Below are positions 32,980 through 45,100 of a DNA stretch of 62,000 nt, piece after piece. The stretch is from Acanthaster planci (lineage: Eukaryota > Echinodermata > Asteroidea > Valvatida > Acanthasteridae). The notes under the pieces are model-generated. The model did not search any database, had not been told where the DNA came from, and saw only the letters and a program-made list of their open reading frames with translations. Location: the NCBI RefSeq assembly GCF_001949145.1, contig NW_019091365.1:2273426-2335425 (forward strand), read 5' to 3'. The first letter of the stretch is position 1; the number at the start of each line of letters is the position of its first letter. The position numbers and the translations under genes are program-made.

Positions 32980-35633
32980 GTCTATAATAATAGGCTTGGG
33001 CGGTATTGCCTTTTTCGATACCGCGGTATCCATGAAAAAAATACCGCGGTATTTACTAATACCGCGGTATTCGTTGCAGAAGGCAATGACGTCATCAAAA
33101 AGCAGCGGCGATGCTGGCATTCAAAGGCAAACCACAAACAACACTAGGGGCCAGCATAAAAAAGGGTTTTTAACGACACAAAACCCCTAAACGTAATAAC
33201 TAGTATAATTTATCTGTCCATTTGATGTGAAGTAAAACGTATGTTTTAAAAAAAGGACCGCGTTTTAAATACCGATTTGTTGCTCCGCGATATATATCTG
33301 TGTGGTCACTCGTGTATGTTTTATTCCTCCATGCTCGTACGGTGTCAAAATCTGCACATGTGCTGCAGTCAAGTTGGTACTCGCCGAGACAGTGCGTTAT
33401 TGTAATGATTACGTGCGGGTCACCAGTGGCTGCTCCTTTTTGCGCCCTAACACTGCGCGTGTGCAATGGTAAGGTGGCTTTCAGAAAACTCTGCGACGCG
33501 GCGGTCGACTCTTATTACGAAATCGGTTGTAACAAAATTCCGATTACAAGCACAAATCTGTGGTCCCGGTGAAAATGTGTATATTTATTTGGGGAGAAAA
33601 TATGTTACAGCGAAATAGCATTGTACGGAATTCTTGGTACAACGAAAGGTTTTCGTGACTCCGTTGCCTGAAGAACCATTCTTGGCGACCCATTTATAAA
33701 GCGTTTGCGAATCGCGGTGTTGAAAACGTTGCGGTGCACCACACTGGTTCCCGCAGAACGGAACCGTTGCCAATGAAGGCATGATGGAAATGCGGCAAGC
33801 AGTCAATGTACAGATTCTGCCAAAAAGGGTCGTACGTTCCACTACATCGAATGCAGCTCTATAGTTGCAAGTCGAAAAACACTGCCGTCACAATTTTTTC
33901 CGCAGGTTCATTCTCAAAAAAAATGATCTCATGTCTATGTTTGCGTTTTCTGTGTTTATGAATTTAATTTGAAGTTGTGCTGCTTGTACTCAAGCGAGCG
34001 TGCTTCCACAAAATTTCCAGTCGTGCAACACAAGGCTTATCGCGTGCACGCTTACAACGCGATATACAGACATCGGTTGCCAGATTCCTGTCGTCATGAC
34101 ACGCATAGTGCACGATTAAAAAATCCATGATATTTTACATTCATTACACAAACACCAAAACAAAAATTCCCATCCAATTTCCGATAAAATACGCCCCAAA
34201 TAAGTTCGCATGACTATTCTCGTATCTCAAGAGTCCAACTAATCGTCCAACACTGAATTATTTATATTGCTGAAAAGAGATATAGCGTGCCCGCCAATGA
34301 GACTGTGCGCTTTCATGACGTACATTTGGCAAGACACAGCTATCCTATCGCAGTACTCGTTCATGACATTCTGCTTCTTCAGCGACCATCTCGCGCGGGC
34401 GACCGCGCCGCAGTGGGCGAGTGATCTCGGACTACCAACTGAATCAATCGTGTCATGCAGCTTGTGTCAAAAATCAAAAGAGAGGCGAAAAATTAAACAA
34501 AAATGTCTCTCCGTGACACAATTTGTGTTGGAAAGACTACTTACATGGATGGGGGCTTTAGTTAATGAGCCTTCACATTCTTGCAGGTACATCCAGGCCT
34601 ACGTGTGCATTCAGGTTAGTTACTGTTGGCTTCGTCGTCATCCATGGCGATTGAAAGTCTTTTAAAAATCCCTGGATCGATGCTTTCACATATATTTGCT
34701 TTTTTTTTATTTCACATGCACATTAAACATGTTGTCCCATGACAGTGAAGTTTATTATTCTAAACACATCACAAGGTATTTGATTAATCATAACCGAGAC
34801 ATCTTTTTGATCAACCGTTGCACGTTGTCCTAATTTTATATTCCGGAAAAACTGAAATACAAGCAGTGACAAGTGAGGAATCGGGTTTTTGTTTCTCGTT
34901 TCGTATGGTTTGAAGGAATGTGAGAACAATAAAAAAGATCGTTGATTGCCATGGATGTCGAACAGATGCAGATTTATGGAATCATTTTATAGTTTATAAC
35001 ACACATTCCTGGCTTCGGTTAGATAGATTTTCACACAATACTTGTACATGTTGTATACAAAGGACAAAAAAGACCTAAAGAGAGCACAAGGCTAGCACAA
35101 GCAGCATTCGCATTTTCTGATCCGCCAATAAAAATCTGCGGCAAATAAAGTCCAGTGCGGACACGGAAGACCAGCTGATTTTTTAATTCCCAACCTGTAG
35201 GGCTGTGATACATGTACATGTATACATGTGCCAACGAGCAATAAAAGAAGCACTGCCTACAAGCTATTCCAAAACCGCAAACTTGACAGCGGCGATAGGG
35301 AAACAAAACCTTTTGACAGGCAGGTTGATGGCTGCATGCTGAAGTATCACGTTACATCTTATCTCTTCACCAAAAGACACAATACAAACGTGATGCTGGA
35401 TGACTGAAACCACGAAGTATGCAGTCAATGTTGTGGATATAAGTGTCTGCTTTCATCTTTGAGGGTTGTGGGAACATTCTGAACAAATTAGCCAGAATAC
35501 CGCGGTGTTGAAATTCAATACCGAATAAGTCGGTATTCCGGTATTCATGGATTGTTAGTCGGTATTGTTCGGTATTAAAATCAAAACCGCGGTATTCGGT
35601 AATACCGAAATACCGCCCAAGACAAGTCTATAA
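32980..35633. mobile_element. Non-autonomous hAT-type DNA transposon with 8-bp target duplications
   Basis: GTCTATAA is present at 32980-32987 and 35626-35633. Between them (32988-35625, 2638 bp) the ends are inverted: CTTGGGCGGTATT at 32995 and its complement AATACCGCCCAAG ending at 35621. Copies of the palindrome ACCGCGGT occur near both ends (33021, 33044, 33060; 35503, 35576), a likely array of transposase sites. Eight-bp duplications with subterminal repeats are typical of hAT elements. No transposase was recognised inside. Confidence 0.85.
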
Positions 35634-36493
35634 CCATAACCGATTAATTTGGGTAACCCAAATGCTGCAAGCAGTTGCCTCTGCTATGGTTTCCAGATCA
35701 AATTATAAACATCATCAAAGGCTGAGTTTGGGCAGCTTGTTCTCGTATGTTCACGAACAGCTTGATCTGTTGTTCTTAGATCAGCCCTTCGAACGCTGGC
35801 AACGTACAACCCGTTATTGCTGGTAGTTAGTCACAAGCAACATTCAACACGGCGGCGTCCATGTACGTTATTCGAGAGTTAATGTTTGGATCACTGGGCT
35901 AAATTCTTTTCTGTTTAAACAGGAACATTCATTTCTGTGTTATGAAGAATAATTAAAATTAATGTTACTTTTGCAAAATTTCAGACAGTCTATGGCTTTG
36001 TAAGCCATCACTCTACTTTTTGCCATGTTTGCAGCTGTGCAAAAATCAAAATCTCATGAGTTTTTCCGTGTGCTCTTGTAAAACCCTGACAAGGAGGTTG
36101 TGTGTGATCCTGTTCCGAGAACAATGTTCTGGAATCGTGTTCCCACTGTTCGAGCGCGAGAACAAGAAACCTGTGCTGAGAACAGGTCGCCCGAACTAGA
36201 CGAAAACGTCGGAGAGTTCTTGGCTTTAGTTTAAATTCCTTGGTCTCTCGCGGAAACCAAATGAGGCACACATTCATACAGTTCCAATCTCTGAACCACA
36301 CTTGTCAGGCTATATACTATTCAAACTTACCTTCACTATTTTCTCCAACGAGTCATGCAAATTTGAACCGAAAACTCCACCAGGGTTCTGCCCCACTACA
36401 ATTTAAATATACATGTCGTGCACAACATGAGTCTTGACAGCGCGAAGTGTGCGTGTGTGCATTGCATACTTTTGTGTAGACCGCGAAAAGGAA

Positions 36494-36717
36494 CACCGCC
36501 CTCTATCGATTAAATCAATAGCGCCCTCTATTGAATAAAGAAATAGCGCCCTCTGTTGCTATTAGGAACAGCGCCCACTATTGTTACAACAAATAGCACC
36601 TTCTATGTATGATATTTAATAGCGCCCTCTACATTTTTTAAAAAATTTATTTTTAAGAATAGCGCCCTCTATTGAATGCAGAGGCAGCAGCAATAGGAGC
36701 TGTAGGACGCCCTCTGT
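36494..36717. repeat. Array of GCGCCCTCT motifs on a 25-bp period
   Basis: GCGCCCTCT-like cores start at 36496, 36521, 36546, 36571, 36596, 36622, 36662 and 36707. The first five are exactly 25 bp apart, and the text between cores is variable and AT-rich (often ATTGAATAAA). It is an old tandem repeat in which only the core stays conserved. Confidence 0.8.
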
Positions 36718-36810
36718 TTTAAGGGCTGAAAATGTGTTTAACAGAAAATTACAATAAGCTAGATGAGAAGCGCCAGCAAATCCTCATGTCCCGTAGCAGT
36801 CAGACGTACG

Positions 36811-37003
36811 TCGGTAATACGGGCGATTCACAATAGTGCGCCACAGATAGTTTACAACGCATTGGCCAATCAAACAGCGCGAAATTTGTCGACCCTTTCC
36901 AAACGGGCACTGGGTCGACAGATTTTGCACATTGTGATTGGCCAACGTGTTGCAAACTCTTGTTGGCGCACTATTGTGAAACGCCAGTATTGACTCCCGA
37001 CTT
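36811..37003. mobile_element. Palindromic MITE
   Basis: The whole segment folds on itself: TTCACAATAGTGCGCCA at the left (36828-36844) is matched by TGGCGCACTATTGTGAA at the right. The pairing continues through ATTGGCCAATCA/TGATTGGCCAA to a central GTCGACCC/GGGTCGAC. No coding capacity; open frames on both strands mirror each other because of the palindrome. Confidence 0.8.
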
Positions 37004-39780
37004 ATCAGAAACAAGCAAATGCCCGAATTTAAGCGTTTAAGAAAGCCATTGTCTGTATAGGATTGAAGCCAACTCTTGAAGCATTTTCTTTGAACAGAAA
37101 AATTGAAATGCGAAATGATAACATTGGGCCTCTTGGAATTTAATTAGATCAGCATTAGAATTATTAATCCAGGCGTAAGCCCAGCCTAGTCTGCTTTAGG
37201 CCTGTTCTAATCAACATTAGGCCTAATCAACATGCAAGGCCGGGCAATATCGTGGAGCAAAAATGTTGACAAAATGATACAGTTCTAATATTCTATTTGG
37301 GACCAGATCAGTATCCTCATGTTAAGGCACAGGCTAAACAGTCATAACATGACCTTTGCTAAACTGGTCGATTATGGTTCCCTGTGGCTACTAGAAGTGG
37401 TTCTTGTATTTTGTGTGACTGATGTCACTCTGAGCACTGAAACCAGTGGCATCACAGGGCACTACGGCAACGACGATGGTTTGAATAGTGTAGGGAAAGC
37501 ATGGGAAGTGGAACTTCTGTCATGACAGCTTGCCTGAAAAACCATGAAAATTTAAGTTTGTAACCCAAGTACACTTAAAAATTGGGGAATTCTGGCAATT
37601 TCAAACACAGCTATACTTTGCAGCCAATCATTAATGCATTGGCAAAGGTGTCACCAGGACTGGAGAGTAGGATGATTTTTTCCTGGGGGAGGGGAAACAA
37701 CCAGCAGCGGTGATAAATTGTTTCAAGTGAAAGGGGGCCAAACTACACGGTTTTTTCAAACAAATTGGTGATTTTCATCTTTTTTTCTCACTTTTTTACA
37801 TCTACTGCATTGTTTTTCAGGGGACCAGGGGCGCGAGGGGAGTGCCCGTGTTGATCACCTCTAGAAATACAATGGAATCATGTAAGCTTGCTCTGCCACA
37901 GAGGATTCATACACAATTTGTAAAAACTATTTTTCACTCACTAAAGATACTGTAAGGTACCCATATAATCGAGGATTTGACTTGTCCCACACACGTACAA
38001 GCTGGACCTGATCACCAACAAAAAATGGAAACAGATTATCAACAAACTGTTGGTAATAAATGAGTTTTTATTTGCAAATGTCACAAACAGTATGAAACAC
38101 GATACGATACACGCATACACGTACATGTATTTTAAATGTGACATTTAAAAAATACAGATATTAGTCCACTGTCCTGACAGCAATGACTACTTGTTTTGGA
38201 ACTCTATTGAAATTCTCACTGTCCTCGCTTTCAAGTTTGATGGGGTGAAAAAGTAAGTTAGATTTTTTTTTTAAATAACAGCTCTGAAAACCCTCATTTC
38301 TCAGTCATTACCATGTTCTATGAAGCATTAATGTTTCAAGCACAAGTGAAAACTGTTGATGCCACCAGCACGAGAAAGTGCAAACTCAAAAAGTGTCAAA
38401 TTGAAAAAACTTGAATACAACTGATGTCTATTTCAGCTGGTCAATGTGTTAAAAGTTTTTGTAGAATTGAAGCAATGTCACACAGACGGTGGAAGACTCG
38501 TGAAAATTTGGTGTCAATAAAATCTAGAACACAAAACTACAGTGTTTCTGGAGCAAATGCAGCTTGGATCTGGCCCTATGGAAATACCTATAGCAAGCGA
38601 GTATTCATGGTGGATCTTTCTGTATTTAAAAAAAAATCAGCATAAGTTTTAATTGAAACTGTTTTAAACAAATTTTGGACCTTTGCATGTGGTAATCTTA
38701 CCAAATGTTAAAGAACTATAAGACTGAGTGTACACTCATAGCCTGTTCAGGGAGAGTTGTGGCAGGAGTCTCAATTGTTAGAACCAAAAAGGTGGATTAT
38801 GCGTCCATGCACAATTGCAAAATGTAGCACACCACAGCTGCATGCTGTACTTTCCACATATAATGAACAGCCATGTTTTTCCAAAGTCTGACGCTGGCAC
38901 TACTCTCCCTACATACTGCTCTGAGTACATTGGTCTACAACTGATTTAGTCTGCCTAGAACCTACATGCAAGTTTCTCTCACAAACTATGGGCTTCACCT
39001 CATTGAGAAAATTGGCCAAGAAACTGTTTGATAGTAACAATCCCGACATTATCTTTTCTGGCTCAAGAGTCTCCGTTTTATTCTGTTCTCATCAATGATT
39101 TCAAATTATCTTTAGTTTATACCTCCCAAAGCATATTAAACACACACCCTCAACTATTGCCATTGGTTACATACAGTAGTTGCATTAACGACCAAGACCG
39201 TCCCCTGTTTTAGTGACCCTAAAAACCGACTAACTGAACAGTGAGTAAACTAGCAAGTTATCGAGTAACTAAATTAGCAGTTTGGTTGAGCAAATGCGCA
39301 AAGTGAGATATAAAAATATGTTTTTTTAATGCTATATACATCTGGCAATCTAATATATACAAAGAACTTTGAAGTTAACTAAAACTTAATGAAAAAGATG
39401 GATAAATGAAAAACGGGCAATCAATAAACTGTCTGTAGGTCACTGATTGACCAAATTACAAAGTTGTCTTGTGTAATGTTCCTTTTGAATCTGAATGTGA
39501 AAAATTGAAACAGACATGCTTTAAGCTACTAATTCAAACACAACTTTTTGTCATCAAGCCCCTAAAGTCATCTACACATAGCAGACCAAGGTGAAAATGT
39601 GGGCTTACTTGGAGCATTCAGGAAGTAAAAAAACATTTAAATTAGGTTGCCATTACACGCGACAGAATATGCAGGAAATGCTGCAAAACAAATTCCACTT
39701 ACAATTGTCAGTATGACATGTATAAATCAATTTTGAGATTAACCGTTTGCTGTTAGCAATCTGCTACCCCAAAAGTGCAT
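37004..39780. other. No gene recognised
   Basis: AT-rich. A short minus-strand open stretch near 37925-38060 reads FPFFVGDQVQLVRVWDKS but lacks support for an exon or a known family. Confidence 0.4.
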
Positions 39781-39790
39781 ACCACATCCG

Positions 39791-39804
39791 TTTATTTATT
39801 TATT
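39791..39804 (-). promoter_or_regulatory. Possible polyadenylation signal cluster for the MICAL-like gene
   Basis: Three overlapping AATAAA sites on the minus strand. They lie about 2.3 kb past the stop codon at 42075-42077 and were the first such sites I saw downstream. No transcript evidence. Confidence 0.25.
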
Positions 39805-40550
39805 TGAATTCCTGGAAACAAATCTGACGGTTCTCAAGAGGGCAAAATCATGTAGATTTCAGTTTTAGCAAGGGGAGGAAATCCGGGGGGGGGCTATCCT
39901 TAGAATTGAGTAGGGACTGAAAGCCCAATCCAAATGTCAGGATAGGTTGGATTTCGACTTGAGTCAGGGGATTGCCTGGAAAGGATCAACACACCGACCA
40001 CATTCAGAAATTCAATACAATACAGTGCATGTAAACACATAAATCCTTATGCTGCTCAGTTCTCTTTCCACTGCACAAGTCTACAGTAAGGGCAACATCA
40101 CATCAAAAAAGGTATGTAAACCAAGAATATATTACTGACTAGCTGTTAATGAGCTACATGGAACTACTGCACACATTTAAGGTTACTTGTTCATACTTCC
40201 TCGACCAGCCTGTTCTCCACTTGCATGTACTGGAACAACAAAGCCATCATTAAAAAAAATGCTTTGCACAGTTCCAAATGTTTGCATGTGGCTATTTTTA
40301 GACATCTCACTGGCTGGCTATTATATCAAATGTAGTATTCGTCTTTCAACCACAGTTGACTGATATTTGCACTGAAGTTGGAAAAAATCTCTGCAAACAG
40401 AATCCCCCCTTCAGATTCCAAGAAGTGCTAACATTGGTTTTTAACATCACACTGATGACTCCACCCATAAAATGGCTTCATTTCAAGAGTGGTGTACATG
40501 CCAGACACTGATAAATAACATTTCAATGCACAAAAATATTAAATACGATA

Positions 40551-40724
40551 AACAGCTCTTGCTTGAGTTAAAATAGGTTTCTCATTGGGTTAACAGCTCT
40601 TGCTTGAGTCAAAATAGGTTTGTCATTGGGTAAACAGCTCTTGCTTGAGTTAAAATAAGTTTCTCATTGGGTAAACAGCTCTTGCTTGAGTTAAAATAGG
40701 TTTCTCATTGGGTAAACAGCAGTT
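40551..40724. repeat. Minisatellite, 41-bp unit, four copies plus partial
   Basis: Units start at 40551, 40592, 40633 and 40674, with a partial fifth at 40715. Each begins AACAGCTCTTGCTTGAG and differs by only one to three bases. If the polyadenylation guess is right, it lies in the 3' untranslated region of the MICAL-like gene. Confidence 0.95.
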
Positions 40725-42074
40725 GCTTTAATACCCTTTTCACTTGTTTTAGAGGTTTTTCCACTCAACAGCTCAGACGGGATTAAAAACAGTCTTCAAC
40801 ATAAATCCAACTTGGTGCTATTTCTAAAAAAAGACTTTGTAAAAGGTCAAACCAATTTTTGGTATCTTGCAAAGTTTCATGCCTGGGTCATACTCAAAAC
40901 AAGCAATGCTTTTGAATAATTTCTGTCGTACACAGCATCACACCTTTTTCGTCAGCATGGATATAAAAACAATACTGTTGAAAATGTTGAGCACCACTCA
41001 TGTAAATGCTTGAAACATTCATTTTAAATATTTTACAAAATTACCATAACTGTCTATTTTTTCCTAGTAAGTACTTTGTCTCATCTACCCTAACCTCAAT
41101 AATGTAATATTTGGATTTGCCCTACAAACATGTTACTGTTGATTATTAGTTATTTTGAGCTGTCTATCGAGTACACAAAAACTGATTCACATAGAAACAA
41201 CTAAAGGTGCACAAACAGGCAAACGCATACATGTTTACAGAAAAGTATACAACAAAAACAAAAGGGGAAAATATACAAGGCAATGAAAAACCCTGGGACA
41301 GTACACAATGTGATGACCTTAGGTTTGGTCACCAAGTTATCTTTTATCATAACTATGAAATATTACAATGGTTTCATTGATATACGTGTGTGCAAGGCAG
41401 TCAGCAACTGTTGTACTGCACAATTTCAGTCCAATGAACACTTTTAAACATGCATACCTGGTACATGTAAATGTAAATCTTCATGTGTTCCCATTTACTC
41501 TAGAGTAGCCCTTCTACCTTTGCATTGTCCGGACCCACCAAACACCCACGCATGCATTTATGCAGAATGCAAAAGTGGGAGGGTTTTTCAATGAAATGGA
41601 AACCTCTTTACATGAAGCACTTAAGGATTGTTGCTTTGTGGTCCTGCACTTGTGGATCTATCCCTTCCACAACTGGATTTGTAAGACTCCTAAAATATTG
41701 CAGGCAGCGGATAAATATTGAAGAATTTCAACATGTACATGAAGAAAAAGAGTATCCAAATAATTTTTGATGATGGCTGATTTTCATCAACCTGTCAGAT
41801 TTTTCCCTGTAAAGAAAAAATTACCTCACACCTACATGACCTACATTTAGGGACTTAAAGAGATTAATTTCAGTCATTAACCTTCACTCAATCAGACCAG
41901 CAGTTAACAAACATTTAAAATTTTTTTGGAACTTTCAGATTGAGATCATAAGTCAAAAAGACTTTTCTACGTCAAGACTATTTAATATTTGTTCAGGGCA
42001 GGGGTGTGCAAACCAAAGCACTCTGTAATATCAATCCAGAAAGCTGTAGGCTTTAGAGCAGTACTTATGTGAGG

Positions 42075-42145
42075 CTATTTGCCTAGGAGACTCACGACTT
42101 TTTTCACCTTTTGTTTCTTCTTCTCCATGTTTTTCTTGTCGAAAC
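42075..42145 (-). CDS. MICALL: MICAL-like terminal exon: lysine-rich tail and stop
   Basis: Acceptor CTCTCTAG precedes GTTTCGAC; with the G left by the previous exon this reads on as [18 protein letters not shown] and SLLGK, then TAG at 42075-42077. Phase and length (71 nt = 2 + 23 codons) fit exactly. The tail is strongly basic, as is common at the end of bMERB proteins. The intron before it is about 5.15 kb and contains the second gap, so the link rests on phase and context only. Confidence 0.7.
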
Positions 42146-45100
42146 CTAGAGAGAAATTCAGAAAGAAAACACAAAGGAAAAATAAACCACAAAGAAAGAG
42201 ACTCACACATACATGTACATCCACTATTTGCATGAGAACACTAAGGGAACAAACAAAAATACCATGTANNNNNNNNNNNNNNNNNNNNNNNNNNNNNNNN
42301 NNNNNNNNNNNNNNNNNNNNNNNNNNNNNNNNNNNNNNNNNNNNNNNNNNNNNNNNNNNNNNNNNNNNNNNNNNNNNNNNNNNNNNNNNNNNNNNNNNNN
42401 NNNNNNNNNNNNNNNNNNNNNNNNNNNNNNNNNNNNNNNNNNNNNNNNNNNNNNNNNNNNNNNNNNNNNNNNNNNNNNNNNNNNNNNNNNNNNNNNNNNN
42501 NNNNNNNNNNNNNNNNNNNNNNNNNNNNNNNNNNNNNNNNNNNNNNNNNNNNNNNNNNNNNNNNNNNNNNNNNNNNNNNNNNNNNNNNNNNNNNNNNNNN
42601 NNNNNNNNNNNNNNNNNNNNNNNNNNNNNNNNNNNNNNNNNNNNNNNNNNNNNNNNNNNNNNNNNNNNNNNNNNNNNNNNNNNNNNNNNNNNNNNNNNNN
42701 NNNNNNNNNNNNNNNNNNNNNNNNNNNNNNNNNNNNNNNNNNCAGAGATGATGCATGGCATGAAAATAACCAAATACCATTTAGATGTGACCAAAAAATA
42801 AACAACACCGAGGGCAGTATAAACAAAATGATTATACCGTTTGTTTCTTCTAAAATGAATTTGGGTGAAAAGAGTCAACAAGTCATTGAAATGTACCGGT
42901 AAAAATCCAAACACCTTCACTGGCACAACAGTTTAGTAACACCACACATAATTACCGTAAACCTTTGAGACACAGAGACACTATTAAAACAGCAAATGTT
43001 AGTGCTCACACAAACAAAGATAAATTGCCTACTGAACTCGGGAAATGCTTTGGCTCTTTCTTTGCGATCAGAAACTGTATTTGTTAGCATACTCATAGAG
43101 CAAAAGTAATAAAACTCTTTTCATGACACACTGGTCCTTAAATATGAATGCTGAATACAGAGTTTTCAATTGGAATTTAAATATGGAGAAAAAAACAGAA
43201 ATAAGGTTTTGGATCCATTTTTATCTGTAATGGTGAGTACACATACATCTAGGACAGCGCAAGCTGTCTTTTTGGCAAGAAGATCCATGGAATGATGAAG
43301 GCCAGATTTACCTCTTTTGAAACATTTTTGCAAAAAATAAATTTTCAGCATCGTTCTAACAGGTGAGAAAGCAACCATGGATATGATAGAGTTAGAGACA
43401 CTACAAAATCAAAACTTGCTGTTTTGCTGTTTGACCCAAATGCAGCCCCAGTTGTGGAGGATAAGCAATTTAAGACAAAATAATAATTTCTCTGATAAAA
43501 AAGACAGTGTGCATAACGTTTGTTGAAGGCTCACAGAACACCCTGTCAATCATTCAGAAAAAATCTCATGTTTTGGGCTCCGCGTTGCAACAGGACACTG
43601 AGGTAAAACAGCTGTAGACATATCCAAGTTGTGTGATTTTCAACTTGACGATAATTACCAAAATGGCTCGTTCGTTACTCTCAGTGTAACTGTGTGGCTG
43701 AAATATTGCCATACCATTCTGGGTATGCATGCAGTGGCCAATATTCAATCTAATGGTGAAATAAAATTTCCTTGTATCACTTCAGTACAGGAGAGTCTGT
43801 AGCATGGGTGAATGAAATCAAAGTCATACTTTTCTTCTGTGTGTGCTGGTACAGTATGCTGAAGATGCCATTTACGTGTTTGCAGGAGAATGTGCCAAAC
43901 TGTAGTGTGAATTACACATGTACTAGGGGACTTCTTCAAATGCCTCACTTCTGAAATGCATTTCTCAGCTTTTGACCTTTTTATCTGAACTTTTATACAA
44001 TGTATCCTTTTTACACCCCACACCGATTCACTTTCATTTGAATTAAAAACATTGAAATCATTCTAAGAGATCCAACACACTACCTTCAGCGTTAAACAAA
44101 GGTAATTTGTGTTTTCTTAATTAATAAACCACTAAATATCGATTTCTAATACGTTTAGCTCATCATGCAGCCTTGACAAACTGAAAAATTCAGGAAAGCT
44201 TAATCTACGCATATTCACATATACTAGTACATGTAAGCTAAAACTAACATTGCATTGAAGTGCAAAATAAAATTGGCAACTCTATCTCTAGTACATTTCT
44301 TGTCAATTGCTCTGAACAAGAGTGCTTTTCTTGTGTAAAAAAAAGTGATGTCGTGAGACAGTTTACCTGCTGAGTCTATTGTTTTGAAACATGAAATACT
44401 TGTCAACTGCTGAACAAGAACAGTCACAATAAAAGAACCGAATTGAAACCTCAACTGGGTTAGACTGAGAACACGAGTTTAAATACCAGAACACACAGTT
44501 ACTTCACCCGCTGCATGAGGCTGTGAAAAACCAAACCAGATGATTCTCAAACCCATCTCCAAATACAGGGAGGTCCCACACGTACACTCCTAAGTGTAAA
44601 CATACAGTTGGGGTAAAAAGTTTACATAGAAAAGCAGTTTTCCTCAATCTTTTGCTGTTTGAAAAAGTTTTACCAATTTTTTCTTTGTGAGGTCAGACAA
44701 ACTGAACCTCAACTTAATGTTTTAGTATGTACTTCACTTGAAAATACTCAGAGACATTTATTTTGGTTCAAAATATTAATATTTCTGAAAAATTGTTCTC
44801 TGATTCTCTGAAAATTTACATTTACCCCCTTATTGTCATTCAAAAACATTTTAGAAAACAGTCCACTGCGACTATGAGATGGAACAAAAAATACAGCAAG
44901 TGGCACTAAATATTAGGAATGGGGTATGTGAAATTTTTTGTAAATATAAATATGAATTATGCATGGGTAATTTCAGAAATTAGGGGTCCATTTTTTCGTG
45001 TCCCTGTCACATCTGACATATGATTTTGAAAGTACAGCACACATTTTCTAATTTCCAAGAGTGATGAATTAATACAATAACCTGCCAAACAAATAGCAAC

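Noticed and set aside
34609-34616. Plus-strand splice-like AG/GT pair in the hAT-type element
   Set aside because: It would give a 28-nt exon with no supporting frame or neighbours.
36494-36717. CRISPR-like array
   Set aside because: Core is only 9 bp, spacers are related to each other and the genome is animal; this is a decayed tandem repeat.
37925-38060. Minus-strand stretch reading VGDQVQLVRVWDKSNPRLYG
   Set aside because: Looks protein-like over about 30 residues but has stops on both sides, no clear splice pair and no known family.
42075-42926. 283-codon minus-strand frame across the second N run
   Set aside because: Only its last 23 codons are supported as an exon; the rest is gap and intron.
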